The notes: generated from the letters alone by a model not told the origin. A stretch of 64,000 nucleotides of DNA from an uncultured Lachnospiraceae bacterium (GCA_947588995.1 CANPZI010000007.1:62001-126000), one strand, 5' to 3'; shown: positions 10,101 through 18,575, counted from the stretch's first letter. Made by a program: numbers and translations.

Positions 10101-10332
10101 TCAGCACGCCGATCGGCCTGCCCAGATAGGCAAACTTCAGCGCCTGCAGGGACTGCTCCGGCGTGGCCGCCTGCATGATGAACAAGTGCCCCGTAAAATC
10201 AATGATAAGCGCCACCATAAACAACAGCAGCCTGATCTGCTGTCGCGACGGCCTCTGGTTCACCAGATAAAGCGCCTCCGCAAACAGTATCACAAGACCC
10301 ACAAATTGGATAACGATCAGAAATGTCAGCAT
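7129..10332 (-). CDS. hybrid sensor histidine kinase (7TM-PAS-HisKA-HATPase-REC-HPt)
   Basis: A 1067-residue membrane phosphorelay kinase. Residues 1-225 hold seven hydrophobic segments like the histidine-kinase N-terminal 7TM domain; a PAS-like region covers about 235-330. The dimerisation domain has FVSNITHEIRTPMNAIVG with phospho-accepting His358, followed by the ATPase domain with NIVNNAIKFTE, DTGQGIREEDL and GTGLGLSISKQLVE. A receiver-like region without a clear phospho-Asp follows, then a full receiver (LIFMDHMMPVMDG) and a C-terminal HPt domain with the candidate His in EVHALKNTARMAGA. The start lies 2 bp after the stop of the GGDEF/EAL gene, so the two are translationally close and probably one operon. 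Ligand and output are unknown. Confidence 0.9.
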   Translation of the reverse strand: MLTFLIVIQFVGLVILFAEALYLVNQRPSRQQIRLLLFMVALIIDFTGHLFIMQAATPEQSLQALKFAYLGRPIGVLTMFLFVMEYCKVRLPKWVPAALGAFHLASIMLLLTCDRHSLYYSSIEYTESGLFPHLLLKAGPVCMIYYSCVALYAAVMVLACIHRYSQWVNEAERHRILAFYGIIGITLLGWAGHIFNWFGGYDPTLVAELISVMILSSYLYKDKVLDTLSLAQDQAIDELSDGLVVLDHDNALIYRNKKAAELYPLENNASLPAIIGELDDCIINKTNIERDNRVYEVGSRLLTKQNIYFGKMYVFNDITESFHHARNAKEQADIMKGLKERAEAANQAKSTFVSNITHEIRTPMNAIVGMTEILLREELSEQDKGYLMNIKNSGNALLNIVNDILDFSKMESGKLELVEDEYDPMLMLSDLSMIFLTRIGSKDVEILFDIDEKLPRRLCGDGLRIRQIIINIVNNAIKFTESGFVRLQIRVGKVTGGNMELLVSVKDTGQGIREEDLDKLFGAFQQVDSKKNRGKEGTGLGLSISKQLVEMMGGNIGVRSTYGEGSEFYFNIIQKVSDETPAAEIHDEEVRKRLKVGGYFSKKYLWDALETLTAQYGVTCVPYEEWSEARQQLDCFYMDKQSYDKLAGDLDNYSSLMGEIYVLHNPLLEECNAAGVTAVNKPLYSLNFCRTINHESMYVGPEAEDYMNFIAPDASILVVDDNEINLEVTDGLLEPLQMQIDTADSGKRAIQMMEKKKYHLIFMDHMMPVMDGIETTERIRRTEDEYHQTVPIIALTANALMDAREKFAKAGMNDFVAKPIEMKEICKCLRKWLPPELIVAADPNAQRDKSGDAAAGTPGEQPHTAPQQAQDAALPQLPGINAADGIKYSGGEKMWYKLLGDFYKLIDAKANKLEKCLADGLIRDYTIEVHALKNTARMAGAAGLSEWFHRMEDCGNAGDVETIMAETPDLLAELRSYKEILKPYGEAGNQSKREATKEELTEILQNMHDAMDGFDLDGVDDAMQELEKLRIPDDCMELMESLRVAVVDVMMEEVMNITDEMIRKLQG

Positions 10333-10334
10333 CG

Positions 10335-12386
10335 CTACGCGTCCTCTTCCACTTTCTTCTCAAATTCCTCAACCGGCATAGGCTTCGCATAGTAAAAACC
10401 CTGTATCATGTCGCAGCCCTGTCTGGCCAGGAAATCCACCTGCTCTTTCTTCTCGATTCCTTCCGCGACCACGCACATGTTGAGATCCCTGGCCAGCCGG
10501 ATCGCCTCCCTGACCACAATCTCACCTCTCCGCGCTCCCTCCTCGTCGCCCTGGAAGAACTCGCCGTCCAGCTTCAGCACATCCAGCGGAATGTCTTTCA
10601 GCGAATTTAGCGAAGAATAGCCCGCGCCGAAATCGTCCATCGACACGCGGAAACCGTATGCTTTGAGCTGCCTGACCGTCTCCACCAGAATATCCTTGTC
10701 GTCGAAGAAAGCGCTCTCCGTCACTTCCAGTTCGATCAGCTCATGGTTCGGCCCGTAGGCGTCCACCAGCTCACAGATATGCTCCGCCAGTCCTTCCTGC
10801 GCGAAATGCGCCCGCGACACGTTGACGGACACCGGAATCATCTTCCGGCCCTGAATCATCCACTCCGCCTGCAGCCTGGCGACGCGGGAGATCATGTAAT
10901 CATCCAGCTGTGTGATGAAGCCGGTCCGCTCGAAGATCGGGATGAAGTGGCTCGGCGTGATCAGTCCCGTGGAGAGGCTCACCCAGCGCACCAGCGCCTC
11001 CGCCCCCACCATCTTGCCGCTGGCAGGGCTGTATTTGGGCTGCAGATACACCTGAAACTCCCCGTTGTGCAGCGCCGTCTCCATGTTGTCCTCCACCCAG
11101 CGTTCCCACTTCTGCCTGCCCAGCATATCCTGGTCAAAGAAAGAGATGCGCTGCTCCTCCATGCCGTTCGCTTCCAGCCTGGCAGCGTTGGCATAGGTGT
11201 AGAGTTGTTCGATGTCCGCGTCCCTGCGCCGATGATACCATTTGCCGTCCTGATCCGCGTAGGGCGGTATCATATCGATTCCCGCGTGGAAGTGAATCTT
11301 CTGATTCGGCCGAAGCCCGGTCAGCTCCGCCAGCAGCGAGCGCACCCGCTTCCTGCAGTTCTCCTGCCGCTCCTTATCATCCTCGCCCGCGCAGGTAAGC
11401 AGCAGCCCGAAATCCGCGCCCTCGTAGCGGGCAAAGGACTCGTTTTTTCCGACCCGCGCATTTAAGAAACCGCTCATCGCCTCCAAAAGCTCGTCGCCCG
11501 CCTTGACGCCGTAGCAGGCCCGATAGTTCTGGTAGCGCTCCAGATGCAGATTCACCAGCGCAAAGGCTTTCCTGTTGTTCCATATCCTGCACAGGACGCG
11601 ATGCGCATAATTCTGAAAATACAGCCAGTTCCTGCCGCCCGTCACCGTATCCAGATAGATCAGGCCGCTCATCTTGCGCTGCATGAGAGCCGTGCGGATC
11701 GTGTTGACAAAGAGCAAGACCATCGGAATCATCAGAAGCGCCATCACACCGAAGCCGAAGAGATAGACATAGACGATATCCTGCCGCTGCGCCTGCAGAC
11801 TGCACTTGACATACAGCGTATACGACTGTCCTCTGAAAGGCACCCACAGCCAGTAATCCTGACGAATCACCGTCTCATCCAGCCACTGCGCCCGCGTCTC
11901 CCCCCGCTTCATCGGGTCGAGCACGCTGCCGACAATATCCCTGACGGGTATGGCCTGGATCGTGCGCAGCCCCTCGTCGGCGGCGATAAAACTCTTACTG
12001 TCCGCCACCGCGGTAAACTCGCGTCCCACCGTAAACTGCAGCCGCATCCCGAACTCCGGCTCCGAGTCGCCCGTGAGAAGCACGATGTTCCTGTCCCTGT
12101 CCAGGACGCAGATATCCCGGTCAGCCAGGATGTAGTCGTGCATCTCCTCCGCGGCTTCCTCCACCGTGTCGCCGCCGTCCATGAGCGCGCTTAAGATCCC
12201 GCTCACCTGCTGCGCATCCTCATAATGTCCCACGACTTTCGTCCCCATGATGCACATGACAAACAGGTACAGAAAAACCGCAAAAGTCGCCACACAGGCT
12301 GCGCCGAAAAACACCAGAATAAAAATCGACGGCCATACCCGCTTTCTGTACAGCTTTCCCAGCCGCTTCTCTCCCACGCTGTTCAT
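10335..12386 (-). CDS. membrane cyclic-di-GMP phosphodiesterase with degenerate GGDEF and intact EAL domain
   Basis: This 683-residue protein has a first membrane segment near residues 15-40, an extracytoplasmic sensor of about 170 residues, a second membrane segment, a GGDEF domain and an EAL domain. The GGDEF signature is replaced by YEGADFGLLL, so cyclase activity is unlikely. The EAL domain keeps GAEALVRW, SVNVSRAHF, ELEVTES, DDFGAGYSSLN, LKLDGEF, EGIEKKEQ and QGFYYAKPM, which predicts c-di-GMP hydrolysis. ATG 12386 follows GTGAGGAGAC; an in-frame ATG at 12410 also has a plausible site. The hybrid kinase follows after 2 bp, so a signal may feed both proteins. Confidence 0.88.
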   Translation of the reverse strand: MNSVGEKRLGKLYRKRVWPSIFILVFFGAACVATFAVFLYLFVMCIMGTKVVGHYEDAQQVSGILSALMDGGDTVEEAAEEMHDYILADRDICVLDRDRNIVLLTGDSEPEFGMRLQFTVGREFTAVADSKSFIAADEGLRTIQAIPVRDIVGSVLDPMKRGETRAQWLDETVIRQDYWLWVPFRGQSYTLYVKCSLQAQRQDIVYVYLFGFGVMALLMIPMVLLFVNTIRTALMQRKMSGLIYLDTVTGGRNWLYFQNYAHRVLCRIWNNRKAFALVNLHLERYQNYRACYGVKAGDELLEAMSGFLNARVGKNESFARYEGADFGLLLTCAGEDDKERQENCRKRVRSLLAELTGLRPNQKIHFHAGIDMIPPYADQDGKWYHRRRDADIEQLYTYANAARLEANGMEEQRISFFDQDMLGRQKWERWVEDNMETALHNGEFQVYLQPKYSPASGKMVGAEALVRWVSLSTGLITPSHFIPIFERTGFITQLDDYMISRVARLQAEWMIQGRKMIPVSVNVSRAHFAQEGLAEHICELVDAYGPNHELIELEVTESAFFDDKDILVETVRQLKAYGFRVSMDDFGAGYSSLNSLKDIPLDVLKLDGEFFQGDEEGARRGEIVVREAIRLARDLNMCVVAEGIEKKEQVDFLARQGCDMIQGFYYAKPMPVEEFEKKVEEDA

Positions 12387-12469
12387 GGAATGTCTCCTCA
12401 CTTTCCTCATATTCTCCCGCGATGCAAAGACGGACACCGCGGGAGAACACTCTCCCACAATGCCCGTAT

Positions 12470-12498
12470 ATTATAACACACTATTCTGTAAATGTCTC
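12470..12498 (-). promoter_or_regulatory. candidate promoter of the EAL protein / hybrid kinase operon
   Basis: The minus strand shows GAGACA (12493-12498), 17 bp and a consensus TATAAT (12470-12475). The -10 is perfect, the -35 weak. Confidence 0.42.
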
Positions 12499-12589
12499 GA
12501 AATTCTTGCGATAGGAAATGGACGAATCCGAAAGGAGTTATCGCCTTCCATACTTCGAGCCGCTGCTTCCCCGCCTTCGGCCGTCCCAC

Positions 12590-13602
12590 TCAGCAGAGCG
12601 CCATATAAACTTTACAGATCTGCCCTGCATCGTAACTGCCGACCTGCCTCTGTGCCTCAATAACCCTCTCGATCACCGTAAATTCCTCCTCCAGTTCCTC
12701 GGCGATCACCGCCGCAGGCTTACACTTCTGTAATTTCCGGCAGACAAGCTGAATCAGCTGTTCTGCTCTACCCTCCTGCCTGCCTTCTTCCTTCCCTTCC
12801 AGCCGATAATCCTCAAACGCCTTACACATATTGTATCTCCTCCTTTCCACTCCGTTTTCTCTTTCCGTCCCGCAATATTTCTCCGGTATCTTTATATCTG
12901 CCACCACTTCCAGCAGTTCTTTCGTCTCCCGGTCAATGAGGCTGTATGCCTCCCGGTTTTCCTCCATTACCCTGCTCAGTTCTTCCTTGTCCTTGCCATA
13001 GCGTACCACCTCGAACAGCTGCCTGAGTCCTGTCCGATACTCATCAAACGTATCATGCGCATGGCAGTCATACAAATTCAGCGTGTAGTTCGTAACATAC
13101 TGTTTCAGCCTCTCATCGATCTCCAGCAAATCGTGCAGGCATTTCGCTCCGTCCCAGCCGTGTTCCGTCCCGCAGTACACCACCAGCGTGATAATCGGAA
13201 TGAACTTTTCGTCCCGCTCCATACCGGAAAAAAAGCATCCGTCCCGGGCGCCAAGTCCCCCACCCTCTCATGCACGGCTTTCCTGCGCCGCCACTGCTTG
13301 TGGTATCCAATGCTCTCCGAGAGCATGTTTCTTAATACCATACGATAGTCCGCATAACTCTGGTTCTGCAGGGATATGATATGAAGCAGGCCGCCCCGCC
13401 ACATCCGCGTCTTGTCCGAGATCGTCTTATAGTTCTCTCGTCTGCCGGCCTCCCTGCCCAAATACACGCTCTGCATATCCGCAGGCTCCAACTCGTCCGC
13501 TTTCACCACCTGTACACCATGGAACAGCGCACCGTTGATCTGATCCGCAAATCTCTCGTTGTCGTCCAGATAATCATACTGGTATTCATCTTTCCTGCTC
13601 AT
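12590..13602 (-). pseudogene. Rpn family (PD-(D/E)XK nuclease/transposase-like) gene with frameshift
   Basis: Two overlapping minus-strand ORFs (13105-13602 and 12590-13222) together give one Rpn/YhgA-type protein. The first carries DNERFADQINGALFHG and LHIISLQNQSYADYRMVLRNM; the second continues with MERDEKFIPIITLVVYCGTE and a charged C-terminus. They would join in frame if one T were added to a run of seven T (plus coordinates 13228-13234, read as A), giving DAFFFSGMERDEKFIP. The usual catalytic ENQ motif of Rpn proteins reads QNQ here, so the nuclease centre may also be altered. Rpn proteins promote recA-independent recombination. The gene could be a pseudogene, a slippage-controlled gene or carry a sequencing error in the homopolymer. 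Confidence 0.75.
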
Positions 13603-13690
13603 CTTATTCCTCCCTTATCCGTATTCTTTCCATATAAGGGATTCCTGTCGGGACAGACGTGCGAGAAGATGTGCTGTCAGAACTGAAGAC

Positions 13691-13738
13691 CTCCCAGATA
13701 TGTGTACTTATACTATCATATCCGGGAGGAAATTACAA
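13691..13738 (-). promoter_or_regulatory. promoter and dyad upstream of the Rpn-type gene
   Basis: TTGTAA (13733-13738), a 17-bp spacer and TAGTAT (13710-13715) form a plausible minus-strand promoter. The -10 sits between two arms of an inverted repeat, CTCCCAGATATG (13691-13702) and CATATCCGGGAG (13717-13728), 11 of 12 paired, which could be an operator or a leader hairpin. Confidence 0.5.
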
Positions 13739-13870
13739 TAGGTTTTCGGAAATTATATAAACGGTTTTTCGCATTTCTTCTCTGCTTACATACCTCTCAA
13801 TAAGCGTTCCTCATTGACGGATCATGAATCTTTTATCCATGAAAACGGTATCCCCTGCTGTCCCGCCCTG
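13739..13870. other. intergenic spacer without a recognised gene
   Basis: Between the Rpn-type gene promoter and the stop of the next minus-strand gene I see only AT-rich and then GC-rich spacer, with no clear terminator or short gene. Confidence 0.4.
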
Positions 13871-15358
13871 TCACTCATACAGCCCGTGGATCACTGTGCG
13901 CGGCCTGGCAAGACAGTGATAGAATATGCCCGTCGTCTCACCCGAAAAATTGCCTCCCGTCAAGAGTCTGCTCTCTATGTCAGCCTCCGAGGTTCGGACC
14001 GACTGCCCGTATGTGGCTCTCCAGAAAGTCTCTTTCACGCTCCGGTGCATCTCATTAAATGGCGTGATCGCACCGATCAGCAGCACTGCGCAGTATGCCG
14101 CAAAAAGATACTTTCTGCCCTCGGCGCGCAGCCTCTCCCATGTCTCCATGCACAGAAGCATCAGAATCATAAGCGCCGGCACGGAAGCCCGCATACAGAA
14201 ATCGTGCCCTTTTCCCACCTTGATCAGGGGACAGAGCAGCAAAATGCAGACAAGCAGCCGCACCAGCGGATCTTTCCTGCGGTATCTGCACACAAAATAC
14301 AGATAAACACCAAACTCGAGAAAATAAAACAGCAGATATCGCAGAAGCTCGGCGCCCGGCTCCGATACCGTCGTTCCCTGTGCCACGACCGCCCCTGCGG
14401 CATTGTCCCGAGTGATCATCCTGCCGGACACGTTGCCGATCAGATAGAGAAAAGACACGCCGCCAACCACGATGATTCCTACAGCGTTCTGAAACGTAAA
14501 CGCCTCTCTCCACCGCTTTCTGTCCTCTGCGACACGCCGCGTATACAGATAGACCGCGATCGGGATCATCCCCACGAAAGGAATCGTCGAGGGCAGCATC
14601 ATGAGCGACAGTATGAACGGCGTGCTTCTGCTGTTCTTCTGCACCATGATCAGCATGACGGCCACCCAGGCGGGAACGGACTGGTTAAACACCCAGAACA
14701 GCTGTGAAGTCATGGAAGTATACTGAAAAGTCCAGGCCCACCACTCCAGATGATAGGATTGGACAAGATCGGCACCTTTCTGCGCCAGCAGCCAGGTGCC
14801 GGCATAATCCAGCCCGCTGAACAGGATCAGGAACGCCAGCGGCAGCATACTGACTTTTCGTTGATAGACGCAGATCAGGTAATATACAATGAAAATACCG
14901 AACACCGCCCAGACATACTGTGCCGCGTATCCCGCCGCCAGCCCGAACAACTTCCCGACACAGGCCGCCGGAAGCCAGAAGCCTATATAATAGATCAGCC
15001 CTCTGTCCCCGCCCCGGGACAGCACCGGCCAATCGTATTCCACCAGAGCGCGGAAAATCGCATTTCTGATCTCATGATCGCTGTTCTGAAAACAGTAGCC
15101 GCCTATGCCGGACAGGTACACCCACACCGCAATGACGCTGAGAGCCTGTATCAATCGTCTGCCGTCCTCTTTTCTCAGGGCGATGAAACACTCCTCCGCC
15201 GGCTCTCCGATGCTCTTGACGCACGCGAGCGATATCAGCACGCCGCAGGGCAGCGCCCAGTACCATCTCAGCCAGCCCACACAAAAGATGAGTACCGGCA
15301 GAACCAGATACATATAGATAACCGCACGTGACAACAGTTCCAGTCTACTCTGTCTCAT
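13871..15358 (-). CDS. polytopic membrane protein, GT-C glycosyltransferase-like
   Basis: This 495-residue protein has about ten to twelve hydrophobic segments. After the first segments comes a loop QNSDHEIRNAIFRALVEYDWP, resembling the acidic first extracytoplasmic loop of GT-C membrane glycosyltransferases that use polyprenyl-linked sugars; the assignment is inference from topology and that loop. The ORF track start is too early. ATG 15358 overlaps the stop of the upstream SH3 gene by 14 bp, indicating translational coupling. With the genes at 15345-15872 and 15889-17664 it forms a three-gene operon probably acting on cell-surface polymers. I do not recognise a named family. Confidence 0.7.
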   Translation of the reverse strand: MRQSRLELLSRAVIYMYLVLPVLIFCVGWLRWYWALPCGVLISLACVKSIGEPAEECFIALRKEDGRRLIQALSVIAVWVYLSGIGGYCFQNSDHEIRNAIFRALVEYDWPVLSRGGDRGLIYYIGFWLPAACVGKLFGLAAGYAAQYVWAVFGIFIVYYLICVYQRKVSMLPLAFLILFSGLDYAGTWLLAQKGADLVQSYHLEWWAWTFQYTSMTSQLFWVFNQSVPAWVAVMLIMVQKNSRSTPFILSLMMLPSTIPFVGMIPIAVYLYTRRVAEDRKRWREAFTFQNAVGIIVVGGVSFLYLIGNVSGRMITRDNAAGAVVAQGTTVSEPGAELLRYLLFYFLEFGVYLYFVCRYRRKDPLVRLLVCILLLCPLIKVGKGHDFCMRASVPALMILMLLCMETWERLRAEGRKYLFAAYCAVLLIGAITPFNEMHRSVKETFWRATYGQSVRTSEADIESRLLTGGNFSGETTGIFYHCLARPRTVIHGLYE

Positions 15359-15872
15359 CTTTCCTGCCCGAACGGCTCTCAGCTTTCCGTTCTTCCCCTT
15401 TCGCACTTCTGAGCGCCGTGACCGCGCTGACGCCGAAGATCGCTGCCAGCAGCACGGCAATCACGATCTCCCATATTGCCGAGTTTCTTCTCTCCCTCTC
15501 GGCCAGATCAATCTCCTCCAGAAAGCGCTGCTCCGCCTCCGCGACATCGTTCATCTCCCGCGTCAGTTCCTCCGCTTCGCCGCCGGCATACAGCCCCAAA
15601 GCCTTATTCGGGACATATCCCTCTGTCTCCTGATAGACGACTCTGCTCCACGCGCCGTCAGTCTCCTCCACGATGACGGCCGTTCCGGCCTCCAGAGTCC
15701 CCACCAGCGCAGCATTTTCATCCGCCTCTTCCCTCACCTCGGCCGTTTCCACCATCACCTGCAGCGTGCCGACCACAGAATCGCCCGCTGCGCATACACA
15801 CAGCCCCGCCGACGCAAACAGGCACAGAAACAGCACGACAAGCGCCAGACTTCTGCATTTTTTCTCTTTCAT
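15345..15872 (-). CDS. secreted/membrane-anchored bacterial SH3 domain protein
   Basis: The 175-residue protein begins with a signal sequence (MKEKKCRSLALVVLFLCLFASAGLCVCA). Residues about 32-92 form a bacterial SH3 (SH3b) domain with VMVETAEVREEADENAALVG and EGYVPNKALGL. A helical acidic stretch follows, then a transmembrane segment at about 133-153 and a basic cytoplasmic tail. SH3b domains often bind peptidoglycan. ATG 15872 has an AGGAAGAAG ribosome binding site 16 bp after the upstream stop, and the gene overlaps the next one. The topology predicts an extracytoplasmic SH3 domain tethered at the C-terminal side. Its likely role is to tie the flanking membrane enzymes to the wall; this is inference. 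Confidence 0.78.
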   Translation of the reverse strand: MKEKKCRSLALVVLFLCLFASAGLCVCAAGDSVVGTLQVMVETAEVREEADENAALVGTLEAGTAVIVEETDGAWSRVVYQETEGYVPNKALGLYAGGEAEELTREMNDVAEAEQRFLEEIDLAERERRNSAIWEIVIAVLLAAIFGVSAVTALRSAKGEERKAESRSGRKDETE

Positions 15873-15888
15873 ATCTTCTTCCTGCCTC

Positions 15889-17664
15889 TCAGTTATTGTA
15901 TAAAATTGTAAAATGTCCGTATGTATCCTTGTAGGAATAGAACTTCACCCATTTCTCCGCATATCCGTCGTCAAAGGCAAAGACCAGGACATCTCTCTCC
16001 GATACCGCACCACCGCAGTGCTCCGGTTCCTCCGGGCATTCCATCACACGAATATCCACATCCCTCGCCATAAACTGCAGGATGTCGGCAAACTCCAGCC
16101 CACCGTGATCCATATAGACTGCCTGCCCGCCGTTCTCACACAGTTCTGTAACCTTGTCCGCCACGCGCGTGTCCCGAAACGCCGCTTTCTTGAAAGACGT
16201 CAGATACAGGCTGTCGGCGCGGACTGCCAGCGCCAGCTCCACAGCGGCAAACAGAGCGAGCAGGCGTCTTCTGCCTGCACAGCTCCTGCACAGCAGCACC
16301 AGCGTACACACTCCCAGAGTGAGCAGTTCGCACAGAAGCCAGACGCCGGCATAGAAGCGTTCCACCGTATAATCCTGCTCCCGGTACAGATAGCTGATGC
16401 CAACCATAAAATAGCCCATGAATCGCTCCGTGCCCGTGTGGGCGATCTGACGCGCGACCAGCGCAAGCCCCGCCGCGTGCACCGCCGCCAGGACGGCTGT
16501 CACAGCCAGCGCCCTGCGCGCCCTCACCCTCCACAGAACCGCCAGCCCCACGACCATCACAAAAGGCACGATCATCTCACTGAATCTGCCATAGGTATAG
16601 TCGTCCACTTCCCCACAGCCGGTCAGATGGACCGAGGCGACCGCCACCTGGGCCGCCACAGTCAGCAGGAGATAACAGGCCATCTCTCCGCGCACGATCC
16701 GGGCCGTCTCCTCCGGCACCGCCGCCGTGCGCCGCCGCACCGCCCTGAATTCGCGTAAGAACCCGGCCGCACTGCGCAGCAGCCCATAGATCCCCCAGTA
16801 AAAAAGCCCAAAGGTGGCGAGCCCCAGATACAAAATCCCGCCGAACGCCGTGACCGCCAGATCACGCAGTCCTTCCGCCGTAAGTATCACGCGAAGTTTC
16901 GTAAACTGTCCGCTGTAGTCGTTGTCCGCAGCCAGCACGGGATCGATGCCTCTGTATACCGTCGCGAAAGCACGGTCCTTAAGCAGCTGGGACAGGGCAA
17001 ACAGCAAGAGGGCCGTCCCGACAGCCACCGCAAGATGCCATCTTCTCTCCCCGCGAAACAGAATGTGGACACTCAACAACAGCAGAGCCGACAGCAGAAT
17101 CCCCACGGTGCGCATATGAACCGTATAAGAATACAGAAGCGTCAGCATCAGCAGGAACAATGTCCGCAGTCTGCCGCTCTCCAGATAACGGGACATGAGG
17201 CTGCCCGCCGCGATATACAGGAACACCAGCAGCGACTCCGTCATCGTCATCTGCGCGTAAAACAGGTTCCACGGGACGAGAATCGCGAATGCGGCGAACA
17301 GCGGCACCGGCATGTTCCGATCTGGCAGGAGTCTCCGCACCGTGGAGACGAGCAGCGCATAGGATGCAAGCAGCAGCAGACAATTCAGGCTCACGGCAAC
17401 CCGATAGGCTGTCACCGCATCCCCGCACAGCATGAATACGGGTGTCAGAATCAGGCTGTACCCGTATGAGAAATAGGCTCCCAGCGAGGTGATATCCGAC
17501 CAATCATAGCCGGCGGCCCAAGCCGCATACGACCAGTACGCGAACTCATCCGGAAATATCAGGAATCCGTAGATGTCCCCTAATTGGAAAATGAGAAAGC
17601 CAAAAAGCAGCGCCGAGACGAGAATCGCCCCTCTGCCTGCCGGGGTTATGCTCCCCATGTCCAT
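15889..17664 (-). CDS. polytopic membrane protein, GT-C glycosyltransferase-like with C-terminal soluble domain
   Basis: About 591 residues with many hydrophobic segments and a C-terminal hydrophilic region of roughly 100 residues. The first extracytoplasmic loop reads FPDEFAYWSYAAWAAGYDW, with the Asp-Glu pair typical of GT-C enzymes such as ArnT/PMT-like transferases. Substrate is unknown. Several starts are possible: ATG 17664 (chosen, GAGAGG upstream), ATG 17658, ATG 17685 and the TTG used by the ORF track at 17715. The SH3 gene follows after 16 bp. A second, different GT-C-like protein ends the operon. Confidence 0.7.
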   Translation of the reverse strand: MDMGSITPAGRGAILVSALLFGFLIFQLGDIYGFLIFPDEFAYWSYAAWAAGYDWSDITSLGAYFSYGYSLILTPVFMLCGDAVTAYRVAVSLNCLLLLASYALLVSTVRRLLPDRNMPVPLFAAFAILVPWNLFYAQMTMTESLLVFLYIAAGSLMSRYLESGRLRTLFLLMLTLLYSYTVHMRTVGILLSALLLLSVHILFRGERRWHLAVAVGTALLLFALSQLLKDRAFATVYRGIDPVLAADNDYSGQFTKLRVILTAEGLRDLAVTAFGGILYLGLATFGLFYWGIYGLLRSAAGFLREFRAVRRRTAAVPEETARIVRGEMACYLLLTVAAQVAVASVHLTGCGEVDDYTYGRFSEMIVPFVMVVGLAVLWRVRARRALAVTAVLAAVHAAGLALVARQIAHTGTERFMGYFMVGISYLYREQDYTVERFYAGVWLLCELLTLGVCTLVLLCRSCAGRRRLLALFAAVELALAVRADSLYLTSFKKAAFRDTRVADKVTELCENGGQAVYMDHGGLEFADILQFMARDVDIRVMECPEEPEHCGGAVSERDVLVFAFDDGYAEKWVKFYSYKDTYGHFTILYNN

Positions 17665-17718
17665 CCTCTTTTGCCTCTCTCCCATGTGTCCCGCCTTTCG
17701 CCGTCCCCACACCAATAC

Positions 17719-17739
17719 GAGGGGGCAGTATGCCCCCTC
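17719..17739 (-). terminator. hairpin between the secreted protein gene and the GT-C operon
   Basis: A perfect 9-bp stem GAGGGGGCA / TGCCCCCTC with the loop GTA lies after the stop of the secreted protein gene. There is no T run on the minus strand, so it may be a weak terminator or an mRNA-stabilising hairpin. Confidence 0.5.
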
Positions 17740-17777
17740 CGTCTGTTAAATCCAATCTTTCTCCGGTCGCAAGACCT

Positions 17778-18575
17778 TTACTTCGCCACGATACCGTAGG
17801 TGCCAAGACCCGCTTTTACGGCGAAAGTAACCGTCGCCGGATTGCTGTCCTGATCGCTCAGAATCGTGATAACGCCGCCCGGCTGTACACATACGACAGA
17901 GTATGTCCTGGCGGTGTCCGCATTTTTCGGGAGTCCAACCACCATGCCGGCACTGCCGTTGGTCAGGGAGATGATCTTGCCTTTCTCCTTCGCGCCGAGC
18001 GTGACATTGATTGCCGACACAACCTGTCCGCCCAGGGACTCCGCCGCCGCGTTGACACAGTTCATCGCCAGGTTGCTCTTCTTGGCGTTGGTGTCAAAGA
18101 CGATGACATACGGTGTCTGGCTGCCGCTTAAGCCCAAACTTGCTTTCACCTCCGCGAGAGGCGTCGTAACCGCTACGCCCCGAAGCGTGTCAACTTTGAT
18201 CGCACCGGCTACGGTACTCTTAACCGCCGTCCCTGCTACGGAGACATTGCCGCCCGCGGACACGAAATTCGCTGCCGGCACTTCGGGAACGCTCTCGCTC
18301 GTGCCTGCCGTCTCGGCCGGCTGCTCCGCCGCCACACTCACCTCAGCCCTGATCTCCTCGGAGTCGTCGGAGTCGTCGGAGTCGACAGAGTTGTCGGAAA
18401 CGGAAGACGTCTCCACGACAGGATCCTTGCCGGAAGATTCCTCGCTGACAGTCGGCCCCGGCTCAGTTCCGCCGGAACTGCCGGAACTCTCAGCGGCAAC
18501 CGTCAGCGTGGAACCGATCAGCATTGTCACGACCAGCATCGCCGTCAGCAGTTTCTTGATACTTTTGCTTTTCAT
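17778..18575 (-). CDS. secreted Ser/Asp-rich protein of unknown function
   Basis: A 265-residue secreted protein. Residues 1-28 are a clear signal peptide (MKSKSIKKLLTAMLVVTMLIGSTLTVAAE). A low-complexity Ser/Gly/Glu/Asp region of about 80 residues follows, including a short GTCGGA-type codon repeat giving DSDDSDDSEE. The remaining 165 residues form a compact Val/Ala-rich domain (TPLAEVKASLGLSGSQTPYVI, later KAGLGTYGIVAK) that I do not recognise. The ORF track starts 11 codons early; ATG 18575 follows AAGGAGGAGAG. A near-consensus promoter and dyad operators separate it from a divergent XRE regulator, which probably controls it. It may be wall-associated or exported; no sortase signal is visible. 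Confidence 0.75.
   Translation of the reverse strand: MKSKSIKKLLTAMLVVTMLIGSTLTVAAESSGSSGGTEPGPTVSEESSGKDPVVETSSVSDNSVDSDDSDDSEEIRAEVSVAAEQPAETAGTSESVPEVPAANFVSAGGNVSVAGTAVKSTVAGAIKVDTLRGVAVTTPLAEVKASLGLSGSQTPYVIVFDTNAKKSNLAMNCVNAAAESLGGQVVSAINVTLGAKEKGKIISLTNGSAGMVVGLPKNADTARTYSVVCVQPGGVITILSDQDSNPATVTFAVKAGLGTYGIVAK

Noticed and set aside
12590-13222. A separate intact 210-residue gene starting at MERDEK
   Set aside because: It continues the Rpn family sequence begun by the ORF at 13105-13602 and lacks its own ribosome binding site, so it is the second half of a frameshifted gene.
18360-18400. Functional tandem repeat in the secreted protein gene
   Set aside because: Only two to three copies of a 9-bp unit encode a short Asp/Ser stretch; this is ordinary low-complexity linker sequence.
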